A DNA stretch of 14,834 nucleotides, taken from assembly GCA_018699075.1 (NCBI GenBank), contig JABIPV010000143.1:1-14834 (forward strand), given 5' to 3'. The notes beneath the pieces were generated by a model. That model had not been told where the DNA came from. It did not search any database and worked only from the letters and a program-made list of their open reading frames with translations. Both the position numbers and the translations under genes were made by a program. This DNA is from Kordiimonadaceae bacterium (GTDB taxonomy: Bacteria; Pseudomonadota; Alphaproteobacteria; Sphingomonadales; Emcibacteraceae). This document shows positions 6,382 through 14,120 of the stretch, in pieces (position 1 is the stretch's first letter; each line of letters begins with the position of its first letter).

Positions 6382-7905
6382 CTATATAGCACTGGTGTTA
6401 TGAATTTTTACACCCGCTACTTTATTCATCATATAAAGGCTAAGCCCAAGAAGAACCATGCCCGGAATAAAGACCAAATTACTTTCTGTTATGCCCGCCG
6501 TGATATAAGAAACCACGCATATTGAGCCATTTAGAAGTTCATAAGGCAACTGGGTTCTTACATGATCAAACTGACTACAGCCTGCGCCGGATGCGGATAA
6601 TATTGTGGTATCGGATATGGGTGAACAATGATCGCCAAACATGCCGCCAGAAAGCACCGCGCCTATTGACACATGCATCGGCGCACCAAGTGCATCGGCC
6701 AACGCGATAATCAGCGGCATCATGATGGCGTATGTTCCCCACGACGACCCCGTTGCAAACGACATCACCGCGCCAAACAAAAACGCCGTCACAGGGATCA
6801 AATAAGGTGCAAATGTTCCGTCTGCCAATGAAATAATATATTGCGGAGTACCTAAGTTTTTACCGATAGAGCTTAGCGACCATGCCATTACAAGTATCAT
6901 CAAGATACTGACCATTTTTCCGACACCGGTAAAATAAATCGCCATACTTTCTTTAAAACTTTTGACGCCGAACATCATCATTAAAACGATCAAGGTCACC
7001 GCTGAATAAAAATAGGCACTCGATAAGGCACCGCGAAACGCCAAAGACGGTACTGAATTTAAGGGAAACCCCAGAGGAACTAATAAATAAAACAAGACAC
7101 TGACCATCACCACAAGCGGCAACCATACAAATATGGCTTTTGCATTCGGGTGTGACATGGTGTCATCGACTTCTAATCCGCTATCATCTGTTAGCACTGC
7201 ATTGGCTTGTGCTCTTTGTTCTGCACGGGCCATTGGACCAAATTCATAACCGGAAAATGCCACAAGCGGCACCATTAAAATGGCAAAAATTGAATAAAAC
7301 TGAAACGGGATCGCACTTACATAAGCATCAAAGGCGGGTTCTGTGACGCCAATTTCCAAATATTGCGTTTCAATCAACGCCATTGAATATACCCCCCAAC
7401 CGATGAAAGGAATAAGCACCGCAACTGGCGAAGAGGTCGTATCAACAATCCACGCCAATTTCACACGCGAAATTTTTAGCTTGTCTGTGATAGGGCGATA
7501 AATCGGACCAACGATTAGCGGCGTACCAAGGTCAGAAAAGAAAATTGCGATCCCTGTCATCCAAGTCGCGATCTGAGCTTTAAAGCGGTTGGTAATCACA
7601 TGGGTCATTTTGGTGGCAAAAGCAACCGCCCCGCCCGACTTTTCAATAAGCGCAACAAATCCGCCGATAAAACACATCAGCACTAAAATTCCTGCATTGC
7701 CGGGTGATATCATTTGCGGGACAAAATAATCGGAAACCATTAAGCTAAGTGTCATGACAGGATTAAAGCCGTTTAATAAAACAACTCCGCAAAACACCCC
7801 AGTAAACAAGCCGATAATCACATTTTGCGTCCAAACTGCAATTCCAAGTGTTAGGATTATTGGAACAATTGATAGAAATCCATAATCAGCTTCTGGCAAA
7901 TTCAT
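6382..7905 (-). CDS. NhaC-family Na+/H+ antiporter or related carrier
   Basis: 507 residues with many hydrophobic segments along its length, consistent with an 11-12 helix inner-membrane carrier. It belongs to the NhaC family of the ion transporter superfamily, which includes Na+/H+ antiporters and metabolite antiporters such as malate/lactate MleN. Family signatures include FFSDLGTPLIVGP (122-134), AWIVDTTSSPVAVLIPF (151-167), MSFATGSSWGTYAIMMPL (381-398) and GGMFGDHCSPISDTTILS (420-437); the last is highly characteristic. The ATG at 7905 follows AAGGGAGA. It is the first gene of a two-gene minus-strand unit with the acetyltransferase and is divergent from the deacylase lipoprotein gene across 119 bases. 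That neighbourhood makes exchange of an amino acid or organic acid as likely as simple sodium export. The exact substrate is not known. Confidence 0.92.
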   Translation of the reverse strand: MNLPEADYGFLSIVPIILTLGIAVWTQNVIIGLFTGVFCGVVLLNGFNPVMTLSLMVSDYFVPQMISPGNAGILVLMCFIGGFVALIEKSGGAVAFATKMTHVITNRFKAQIATWMTGIAIFFSDLGTPLIVGPIYRPITDKLKISRVKLAWIVDTTSSPVAVLIPFIGWGVYSMALIETQYLEIGVTEPAFDAYVSAIPFQFYSIFAILMVPLVAFSGYEFGPMARAEQRAQANAVLTDDSGLEVDDTMSHPNAKAIFVWLPLVVMVSVLFYLLVPLGFPLNSVPSLAFRGALSSAYFYSAVTLIVLMMMFGVKSFKESMAIYFTGVGKMVSILMILVMAWSLSSIGKNLGTPQYIISLADGTFAPYLIPVTAFLFGAVMSFATGSSWGTYAIMMPLIIALADALGAPMHVSIGAVLSGGMFGDHCSPISDTTILSASGAGCSQFDHVRTQLPYELLNGSICVVSYITAGITESNLVFIPGMVLLGLSLYMMNKVAGVKIHNTSAI

Positions 7906-8024
7906 TCTCCCTTATTTTTTGTTTTATACTAAAGTAAACTCAGATTTTAGAAAGCATGAAAATAAGCTTTTCTGACATCCCTCGACTATGCTAGCTTAAA
8001 CCAAAAATATGGGAGCTACGTTAA
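7906..8024. promoter_or_regulatory. Divergent intergenic region, NhaC-like carrier and deacylase
   Basis: These 119 bases must hold the start signals for both divergent genes. On the plus strand a GGGAG at 8011-8015 is the ribosome binding site for the deacylase, nine bases from its ATG. On the minus strand AAGGGAGA lies directly before the NhaC start, and an AT-rich TAGTATAAA about 20-30 bases further upstream is a possible -10. I find no convincing -35 hexamers and no FNR-like box here. Confidence 0.4.
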
Positions 8025-9620
8025 ATGCATACTTTAACCAAATTGATGGCGGCAATCGGCCTTTTATTAATCAATGCCTGCGGATCAAACGAGCCTACCG
8101 CTGACACATCTGGCCCGGATTATGGCATATCTTATGATATTCATATATCTGGTGGCACGATCGTCGATGGATCTGGCGAAGCCGCTTATATGGCTGATCT
8201 ACTTGTAAGTGGTGATAAAATTGCCTATATCGGCGCGGTTGATGCCAGCAAACTAAATACTGCTCAAACACTTGACGCATCTGGAAAAGTTGTCTCACCG
8301 GGTTTTATTGATGCTCATTCACACGGTGACCCCTTACAAGCAGATAATGACATGCTCAGAAACTTTCTTCGACAAGGAATTACAACTGTGGTTCTTGGGC
8401 AAGACGGGACAAACCCGGGCTATTTTCCAAGTGGTGGACCCGAACGGGATATAAATTCATTTAATTCTTGGATTGACCTGGTCAATGCCGGAGGTACAGG
8501 TCCCAATGTAGCGACGCTCGTAGGTCACGGAACAATCAGACGCCTTTCTGGCGGCGGAGAAAAAGATAAGGTCACTGCCGAAGACCAAGCAAAAATGGAA
8601 CAGCTAATTGTTGATGCCATGGCGGCGGGGGCCTACGGCCTTAATACTGGACTTGAATATGTGCCTGGGCGGTATGCCGATACAGAAGAAATGGCAGGAC
8701 TTGCCAAGGTCGTCGACGCACATGACGGCTTAATCAGCAGTCATGTTAGAAATGAAGATGATGATATTGTTCACCAATCCATCGCAGAGCTTATTGATCA
8801 AGGCAAATATGCCCGCGTTAATGCATCGCACATAAAAGTTGTTTACGGTAAAACCCGTTCACAAGGTGACGCGGTGCTGGCGCAAATTCGTGAAGCCCGT
8901 GCAGCAGGCATAGACATTACCGCCGACGTATATCCTTATCTCGCCAGCTTTGGTGATATGAGCTATCTTTACCCTGAATGGGCAAAGCGGGAATTTGAAT
9001 TTAACGATGCCGCCGCCAACCGACGGGAAGAATTCGAAGAATTTCTGCGTGCCAAGATCATCCGCCGCAATGGCCCCGGCGCTATTTTGATTTCTAATGG
9101 TGAATATGCCGGCAAAACATTGGCAGAAATAGTCGCCATTACCGGTAAGCGTCCAGAAGAACAAATTATCGATTTTGGCCATAATGGTCCGGCGACCGCT
9201 CATTTCATTATGACCAAAGAAACTCAAGATGCTTTTATTACGGCGCCTGATGTTTCCATTTCAACGGACGGCAGCCCAACCATGCGCCATCCGCGTTCCT
9301 TTGGTTCTTTTCCAAAAGTGATCGAAGAATATGTGGTGCGGGATAAAGTCCTCTCATTAGAACTGGCGATTAATAAAATGACTGGCCAAACCGCCAATAT
9401 CTTTGACATTCAAACACGTGGCTTACTGAAAAAGGGCTACGGTGCGGATATTTTGATCATGGACCTTGCGAATGTGAAGGCCAACACAACGTGGACTGAT
9501 ATATATGCTGAGCCCACGGGTTTTGATTATGTAATCGTTAACGGCCGCGTAACCGATACCGCCGTTAAATCATCTGAGCCAACTTATGGACGTGTGCTGC
9601 TTAAAACCAAAGGAGACTAA
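8025..9620 (+). CDS. Lipoprotein D-aminoacylase-like amidohydrolase (N-acyl-D-amino-acid deacylase family)
   Basis: 531 residues. The N-terminus has a short basic/hydrophobic stretch ending in LLINAC, a lipobox-like site with Cys19, so the mature enzyme is probably a membrane-anchored lipoprotein outside the cytoplasm. The rest is a metal-dependent amidohydrolase of the D-aminoacylase group, which removes acyl groups from N-acyl-D-amino acids. Signatures are GGTIVDGSG (43-51), PGFIDAHSHGD (92-102, metal ligands H98 and H100), ISSHVRNEDD (237-246, H240), VNASHIKV (265-272, H269), DVYPYLAS (301-308) and STDGSP with catalytic D415, followed by RHPRSFGSFPKVIEEYV (421-437). The cysteine that bridges zinc in Alcaligenes D-aminoacylase (normally in a GNCG-like motif) is replaced: here the motif is LGQDGT (124-129). 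It is followed 57 bases later by the S9-type hydrolase in the same direction. The D-amino acid specificity is a family inference. Confidence 0.85.
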   Translation: MHTLTKLMAAIGLLLINACGSNEPTADTSGPDYGISYDIHISGGTIVDGSGEAAYMADLLVSGDKIAYIGAVDASKLNTAQTLDASGKVVSPGFIDAHSHGDPLQADNDMLRNFLRQGITTVVLGQDGTNPGYFPSGGPERDINSFNSWIDLVNAGGTGPNVATLVGHGTIRRLSGGGEKDKVTAEDQAKMEQLIVDAMAAGAYGLNTGLEYVPGRYADTEEMAGLAKVVDAHDGLISSHVRNEDDDIVHQSIAELIDQGKYARVNASHIKVVYGKTRSQGDAVLAQIREARAAGIDITADVYPYLASFGDMSYLYPEWAKREFEFNDAAANRREEFEEFLRAKIIRRNGPGAILISNGEYAGKTLAEIVAITGKRPEEQIIDFGHNGPATAHFIMTKETQDAFITAPDVSISTDGSPTMRHPRSFGSFPKVIEEYVVRDKVLSLELAINKMTGQTANIFDIQTRGLLKKGYGADILIMDLANVKANTTWTDIYAEPTGFDYVIVNGRVTDTAVKSSEPTYGRVLLKTKGD

Positions 9621-9677
9621 ACCCATAAGAAACCGAGTATTCAATACATTGCTGTTAAAATAGGGAGAAAACACAAC

Positions 9678-10784
9678 ATGTTCAAAATAGTGACACTATT
9701 TGCCGTCATGACGTCATTTTTTATGACATCCGTGCAGGCAGATGAAAAGGACGACTTGAAAGAACAAATATCAGATTTAAAAGAACAAATAAGTAATCTT
9801 AGGCATTCTTTTTCATCGGTTAATAAAGGCATAAATGAAATTAAGATGCACGATATCATGGGTGATTATGCCCATATTGAAAAGGTGCGCTTTACCGGCC
9901 CTCCTCTTGGCAAAGATCATGAGTTTTCAGGTGATGGTGAGAAAAACCCCCTTACTTTGACCAACCCGCTAAAGATTTCAGCTTATGTCTTTTTTCCTAA
10001 AGATATTGATCCTGACAAGAAATACCCTCTGCTTGTTTTCCCTCACCAAGGCGTACATGCCAATTTTGATGTTGAAAACGGCCAACTTTATAGGGAATTA
10101 ATGGCGCAAGGTTATATCGTCATTGCCCCTGATTATCGTGGTAGCACCGGATACGGAAGACGTTTTTATGAAAGCATTGATTACGGCGGCAAAGAAGTGG
10201 CCGACGTTAAGGCCGCCCGTGATTACATGGTCGATAATTACGCCGTGGTTGATCAAAACCGAGTTGGCATTATGGGTCACAGCCACGGCGGCATGATCAC
10301 TCTATTAAATTTATTCGAATATCCTGATGCTTATAAAGTTGGCTTTGCCGATGTGCCTGTGAGCGACCTGATTGCCAGAATGGGCTATAAAACTCAAGGA
10401 TACCGTGAACTATATGAAACCGATTATCACCTCGGCGAAAGTGCCTTTGAAAATCACGATGAATATATTAAGCGGTCGCCAGCTTGGAACACCCATAAGC
10501 TTGAAACCCCGCTGATGGTTTACAGCAATACCAATGATGATGATGTTAATATCCTAGAAATTCGTCATTTGATAAAATCATTAAAGGCCGACGAAAAAGA
10601 GTTTACCTATAAAGAGTTTGAAGACGTTCCCGGCGGGCACAACTTTGCCCGTATGGATCATAAAATCGCAAGGCAGGCACGGTTTGATGCCTATAAATTC
10701 TTAGAAGAACATCTAAATCCGTCAAATCCGTTTGCAAATATCAAAGAAATGGAAAAAGCGTCTTATAAATTTGTATCAAGATAA
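9678..10784 (+). CDS. Secreted alpha/beta hydrolase, prolyl oligopeptidase (S9)-like
   Basis: 368 residues. A signal peptide is evident (hydrophobic MFKIVTLFAVMTSFFMT, probable cleavage after VQA at residue 21). The mature start is an acidic/basic heptad repeat (DLKEQIS at 26-32 and 33-39, then a third partial NLRHSF), predicting a short coiled coil. The catalytic domain resembles the C-terminal domain of S9 peptidases: PDYRGSTGYGRRF (151-163), nucleophile S202 in GHSHGG, probable acid in NTNDDD (285-289, likely D287-D289), and H321 in PGGHNF. There is no beta-propeller, so it is shorter than true prolyl oligopeptidases and may act on peptides, acyl-peptides or esters. AGGGAG at 9662-9667 is the ribosome binding site. 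It follows the deacylase and is probably co-transcribed. Its stop directly abuts the stop of the convergent oxidoreductase gene. Confidence 0.85.
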   Translation: MFKIVTLFAVMTSFFMTSVQADEKDDLKEQISDLKEQISNLRHSFSSVNKGINEIKMHDIMGDYAHIEKVRFTGPPLGKDHEFSGDGEKNPLTLTNPLKISAYVFFPKDIDPDKKYPLLVFPHQGVHANFDVENGQLYRELMAQGYIVIAPDYRGSTGYGRRFYESIDYGGKEVADVKAARDYMVDNYAVVDQNRVGIMGHSHGGMITLLNLFEYPDAYKVGFADVPVSDLIARMGYKTQGYRELYETDYHLGESAFENHDEYIKRSPAWNTHKLETPLMVYSNTNDDDVNILEIRHLIKSLKADEKEFTYKEFEDVPGGHNFARMDHKIARQARFDAYKFLEEHLNPSNPFANIKEMEKASYKFVSR

Positions 10785-12098
10785 TTAGCGGTTAAGACGC
10801 CAACTTTTAAAGGCGTCTTGCGCTTGAAACATCCAGTAAGCCGTTTGTGCCACGATCGGCCCGAACGGCTTTGCTGCATATTGAAGGCCATAAGGTTCAA
10901 ACAGTTTATAACGCTCATCACCGTTCGCAATCGCGTCCGAGACAACTTCGCCCCCCGCCACAGTTGCGGTCATGCCGGAACCGCCAAATCCCTGCGCATA
11001 CCAAAAGCCAGGCTCCAGTTCGCCGATTTGCGGCATTTTATGAACGGGGTATCCCATATAACCCCCCCATGCCACATCGGCCTTAATGCCACGCAGTTGC
11101 GGGTAAACATGCAAAAGATCATTCATCATGATATTTTTAAGTTTATCCCCAGTAGGATTAAACATGGACACCCGCCCGCCCCAAAAAAGACGACTATCCG
11201 GCAAAGTGCGATAGTAATTGGATGAAAACCGATTATCACTCACGCCGTAAGGCCCTTCAACTGCTGACTTTAACCGCTCCCCAAGTGGTTCCGTCAGAAG
11301 CACATAAGTCGCCACGGGCAAAGTCGCCGCAGACAACTTAAAATCTAAATTTCCGATATAGGCACTGCAACACATAACGATTTGATCCGCAATAACAGTG
11401 CCCTTCTCCGTTATGACTTTCCAACCATTTCCGTGCTTTATAACCGACGTTACCGGAGATTTTTCATATACCCGTGCCCCGCCATTTTCCGCTTGTTGGG
11501 CGCTGTGACAGGTATAGTTGAGAGAATGAACCTGAATAGCGCAAGGCTTCATATAACCATCATAATATCTTTTTGAATGATAAAGGTCGCGAATTTCTTC
11601 TTTGGACCAGAACTTATAATCTACCGCCATGACGTCATTCATAAATTCTATGCTCTTCTCCATAGCTGCCCGTTCATCAAACCAGGAAACTTCCAATAGT
11701 CCGTCAGTTTCCCCACGAAGCTCCCGCCGATCACCTATGCGCGTTTTGATCAGCGACAACGCATCATTTGTCAGCATACAAAGTTCGCGGGCATGATCTT
11801 TGCCCACTTTCTTGGCAATTTTAGCTGTCCCCAAAGAATAACCGGAACTACAGAAACTCCCGTTTCGACCAGAAGCCCCCCATGCAATACGGTTCGCTTC
11901 AATAAGGACGGGATTAATGCCCTTATCCACCAAACCCTGCGCCGTGGCAACGCCCGCCATCCCACCGCCAATTACGCAAACGGAGGTGGTGATATCGTCG
12001 GTCAGTTCAGGGAACTCTTTTTCCACATTCAGGGTGCGTGAATAATAACTATCAATATATTCGCCCTTTTCGCCTGTTCTCTTGTATGGATTGGACAT
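10785..12098 (-). CDS. FAD-dependent amine/amino-acid oxidoreductase (DAO/PuuB-like)
   Basis: 437 residues using the ATG at 12098, which has AAAGG eight bases upstream. A longer in-frame form starting at TTG 12131 has no good ribosome binding site and adds eleven non-conserved residues. The protein has a DAO-type FAD fold: a dinucleotide-binding motif VCVIGGGMAGVATAQGL (40-56) with E67 for the ribose, a flavin-contacting AWGASGRNGSF (72-82), and a C-terminal FAD loop WYAQGFGGSGMTATVAGGEV. These match gamma-glutamylputrescine oxidase (PuuB) and related amine/sarcosine/D-amino-acid oxidases, which are cytoplasmic, oxidise a C-N bond and give H2O2 or pass electrons on. The N-terminal sequence YIDSYYSRTL (14-23) also fits the PuuB-like subgroup. 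It is convergent with the S9-like gene with no spacer. The substrate could be a D-amino acid, N-methyl amino acid or polyamine derivative; sequence does not decide. Confidence 0.87.
   Translation of the reverse strand: MSNPYKRTGEKGEYIDSYYSRTLNVEKEFPELTDDITTSVCVIGGGMAGVATAQGLVDKGINPVLIEANRIAWGASGRNGSFCSSGYSLGTAKIAKKVGKDHARELCMLTNDALSLIKTRIGDRRELRGETDGLLEVSWFDERAAMEKSIEFMNDVMAVDYKFWSKEEIRDLYHSKRYYDGYMKPCAIQVHSLNYTCHSAQQAENGGARVYEKSPVTSVIKHGNGWKVITEKGTVIADQIVMCCSAYIGNLDFKLSAATLPVATYVLLTEPLGERLKSAVEGPYGVSDNRFSSNYYRTLPDSRLFWGGRVSMFNPTGDKLKNIMMNDLLHVYPQLRGIKADVAWGGYMGYPVHKMPQIGELEPGFWYAQGFGGSGMTATVAGGEVVSDAIANGDERYKLFEPYGLQYAAKPFGPIVAQTAYWMFQAQDAFKSWRLNR
10794..10819. terminator. Hairpin at the convergent stop codons of the hydrolase and oxidoreductase genes
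   Basis: AAGACGCC (10794-10801) and GGCGTCTT (10812-10819) form a perfect eight-base stem with a ten-base loop. It lies in the last codons of the minus-strand oxidoreductase gene and ten bases past the plus-strand hydrolase stop. There is no T run on either side. It may help end both transcripts, or simply be a coding coincidence. Confidence 0.35.
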
Positions 12099-12145
12099 AA
12101 TTGCCTTTAAACTCCCAAAAACTACTATCAATTCACGATAAATAT

Positions 12146-12151
12146 ATTATA
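12146..12151 (-). promoter_or_regulatory. Candidate -10 element for the FAD oxidoreductase gene
   Basis: On the minus strand these bases read TATAAT, a perfect sigma-70 -10 hexamer, 47 bases before the oxidoreductase ATG. No good -35 is visible at the right distance, and the whole 91-base divergent spacer is AT-rich, so a chance match is quite possible. Confidence 0.35.
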
Positions 12152-12177
12152 TTTCAGAGTATGTAAAAATAATAATG

Positions 12178-12183
12178 AGGGAG
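12178..12183 (+). promoter_or_regulatory. Ribosome binding site that sets the start of the YtcJ-like lipoprotein gene
   Basis: AGGGAG lies six bases before the ATG at 12190. It falls just after an earlier in-frame ATG at 12175, which itself has no ribosome binding site. This placement shows that 12190 is the real start. Confidence 0.7.
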
Positions 12184-12189
12184 AAGGAA

Positions 12190-14007
12190 ATGAATTTTTC
12201 TAAAATAATTAAACCATTAAGCGTCATTATAGCATGTCTGATGATGGTGGCGTGCGGTGATCAATCCGCCGATACAAATAATGCCGACAATAGTGCCGCC
12301 AATATGGCTGATATTGTCTTTAAAGGGGGCGATGTTTATACGGTTGAAGACGCACAGCCCTGGGCAAAAGGGGTTGCCGTGAAAGGTAATGAAATCATCG
12401 CCATATTTGCCGATGATGCTGAAGCTGATGCCTTTATTGGTGCCAATACAAAGGTTGTGGAACTTAATGGCCGCATGTTGATGCCCGGTTTTATTGATGG
12501 TCATTCCCACTTAAACGGTGCTGGGGCACAAATTAATGATGCCAACTTGCTTAAGGTTGCTGATGATGCAGCGCTACGCACTGAAATTACCCGTATTCTG
12601 CCGAATATTCCTGATGGTGAGTGGATCACTCGCGGTCTTTGGGGCGCTTATGAAGCATGGGGCGCCGGTGATGCATCCGTATCCTCTGATGCTGGGGCCA
12701 ATTTTTCGGACCGGTGGAGACCAAACCGTAGTACGATTGACGACTTAACACCAAATACACCCGTATTTGTTAGTAGTTTTGAAAGACCCGCTGAACTACA
12801 CCTCGCCAACACGGCCGCCCTAAAAGCGGCCGGTCTTGAGGCTGACGTCTTAGAAGGCATGGCAACCAATGAAGACGGCACTCCTACAGGCTTGATCGAA
12901 AAAGGGTCGCCAGCAATTGATCGAATTCGTGCTGTTGTAACAGAAAAATCACACGATAGAATTTTGAATGAAATCAGAGCTACTCTTAAAAGGATGAGAG
13001 AAAATGGCATCGTTGACGTTCACGATATTACTCACGGGGAATATGCCAATCATTATACCGAACTTCAGGATAATGGTGAACTGACAACCCGTATTTGGAT
13101 GCGTGCCGATTTAAGTCGTGCCAAAGAATTTAATGATAAAGGCATAAAAATGGGTAGCCATCCAAAAACAGGCGAAACCGACCATTACCTGCGCTGGGGA
13201 GCTTATAAAGGGTATATCGACGGCATCATGGGCAATCATAGTGCGCTCTTTTTTGAGCCTTATAATGACCGTCCTAATTATTCCGGTCGTTACCGTCCAC
13301 ACACAAGTGATGATGCGGCAAATGAAGTCGAAAATATGGGCAAAATGTATGCCTTCCTTCTGGAAGCAAATAAAGGCGGCTTTAAAGCCAATGTCCATGC
13401 CATCGGTACAAAAGGCGTTTCTTTAATGCTTGATACATATGAGCAGCTTCAAAAAGATGTCGGCGGATCGCTCGAAGGCTTCCGTGTTATTCATAACCAA
13501 GTCGTGCGTCCGTCTGATTTTCCACGCTTTAAACAGCTTGGTGTGATTGCAGAAATAAACCCTTATCACTTATCAGACGATATGCGCTGGATGGAAGAAC
13601 GGATCGGTGCGGAACGCTCAAAAGGAGCATATGCTTTCAATTCACTTCTTTCAAACGGTTCAACGCTTGTGTTTGGTTCCGATTGGCCGGGTACAAATGC
13701 GGCTGAATATTATAATCATCCGAAATATCTTCTTAATGCCGCCGTTAACCGGACAACTTTACAAGGAACGCCAGAAGGCGGCTGGAACCCACAAGAAAAA
13801 ATCAGCCTCGCGGAGAGCATCAAGGCTTATACCATTAACGGTGCAAATGCGACTTTCGAAGGCGATGTCCGTGGGTCGATTAAAGTAGGAAAATATGCAG
13901 ATTTAGTGATCATTGACCGCAATCTGTTTAATATCCCCCCTGCTGATCTGATCAATATGGAAATTGATATGACCATGGTTGCTGGCAAGATCGTATTTGA
14001 AAAATAA
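12190..14007 (+). CDS. Lipoprotein amidohydrolase, YtcJ/amidohydrolase-3 family
   Basis: 605 residues from the ATG at 12190, supported by AGGGAG upstream. The N-terminus MNFSKIIKPLSVIIACLMMVAC ends in a lipobox-like MVAC (Cys22), followed by a low-complexity Asp/Asn/Ala linker, so it is probably a membrane-anchored lipoprotein. The enzyme body has the amidohydrolase-3 (YtcJ/NfdA-like) layout: FKGGDVYTV (44-52), PGFIDGHSHLNG (99-110) with metal ligands H105 and H107, HLANTAALKAAGL (204-216), GYIDGIMGNHSALFFEPY (341-358), NVHAIGTKG (401-409) with H403, VIHNQ (433-437) with H435, GSDWP with D498, and a closing AYTINGANATFEGDVRGSIKVGKYADLVIID (546-576) typical of the beta-sandwich domain. Relatives hydrolyse N-formyl or N-acyl amines and other amides; the substrate is unknown. 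A strong terminator follows, so the next amidohydrolase probably has its own promoter or depends on read-through. Confidence 0.88.
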   Translation: MNFSKIIKPLSVIIACLMMVACGDQSADTNNADNSAANMADIVFKGGDVYTVEDAQPWAKGVAVKGNEIIAIFADDAEADAFIGANTKVVELNGRMLMPGFIDGHSHLNGAGAQINDANLLKVADDAALRTEITRILPNIPDGEWITRGLWGAYEAWGAGDASVSSDAGANFSDRWRPNRSTIDDLTPNTPVFVSSFERPAELHLANTAALKAAGLEADVLEGMATNEDGTPTGLIEKGSPAIDRIRAVVTEKSHDRILNEIRATLKRMRENGIVDVHDITHGEYANHYTELQDNGELTTRIWMRADLSRAKEFNDKGIKMGSHPKTGETDHYLRWGAYKGYIDGIMGNHSALFFEPYNDRPNYSGRYRPHTSDDAANEVENMGKMYAFLLEANKGGFKANVHAIGTKGVSLMLDTYEQLQKDVGGSLEGFRVIHNQVVRPSDFPRFKQLGVIAEINPYHLSDDMRWMEERIGAERSKGAYAFNSLLSNGSTLVFGSDWPGTNAAEYYNHPKYLLNAAVNRTTLQGTPEGGWNPQEKISLAESIKAYTINGANATFEGDVRGSIKVGKYADLVIIDRNLFNIPPADLINMEIDMTMVAGKIVFEK

Positions 14008-14028
14008 CTTTTATCTAATAGCACTATG

Positions 14029-14060
14029 AAGCGGGGAGATTAATTTCTGCCCGCTTTTTT
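14029..14060 (+). terminator. Rho-independent terminator after the YtcJ-like lipoprotein gene
   Basis: AAGCGGG (14029-14035) pairs with CCCGCTT (14050-14056). Across a single G/G mismatch, AGA and TCT continue the stem to a short AT-rich loop, and the 3' arm runs into six consecutive T bases (14055-14060). The structure begins 22 bases after the stop codon at 14007 and has all the marks of an intrinsic terminator. Confidence 0.87.
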
Positions 14061-14108
14061 ATTGCGCCTTAAAGGTTTTTTCTTCTACTATCTTATAATG
14101 TTTTTATA

Positions 14109-14113
14109 TGGAG
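14109..14113 (+). promoter_or_regulatory. Ribosome binding site for a TTG start
   Basis: TGGAG lies seven bases before TTG 14121. It is the best-placed ribosome binding site in the region and supports TTG as the start, giving a full-length signal peptide. Confidence 0.6.
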
Positions 14114-14120
14114 CCTTATA

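Noticed and set aside
8859..9227. A 122-codon minus-strand open frame opposite the deacylase
   Set aside because: It is entirely antisense to conserved D-aminoacylase motifs and shows no protein signature of its own.
9637..9647. A small palindrome GTATT-C-AATAC between the deacylase and the S9-like gene
   Set aside because: Five-base arms around one base in AT-rich DNA are expected by chance, and no second copy was noticed near another gene start.
10818..11225. A 135-codon plus-strand open frame opposite the FAD oxidoreductase gene
   Set aside because: Its product is rich in His, Arg, Pro and Cys with no recognisable motif, and it lies wholly antisense to a gene with clear FAD-binding signatures. 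It is a shadow frame.
12098..12131. An earlier in-frame TTG start at 12131 for the FAD oxidoreductase
   Set aside because: There is no suitable ribosome binding site, the extra eleven residues are not family-like, and the ATG at 12098 has AAAGG at a good distance.
12648..13010. A 120-codon minus-strand open frame opposite the YtcJ-like gene
   Set aside because: It is Ser/Ala-rich antisense translation with no ribosome binding site or motif.
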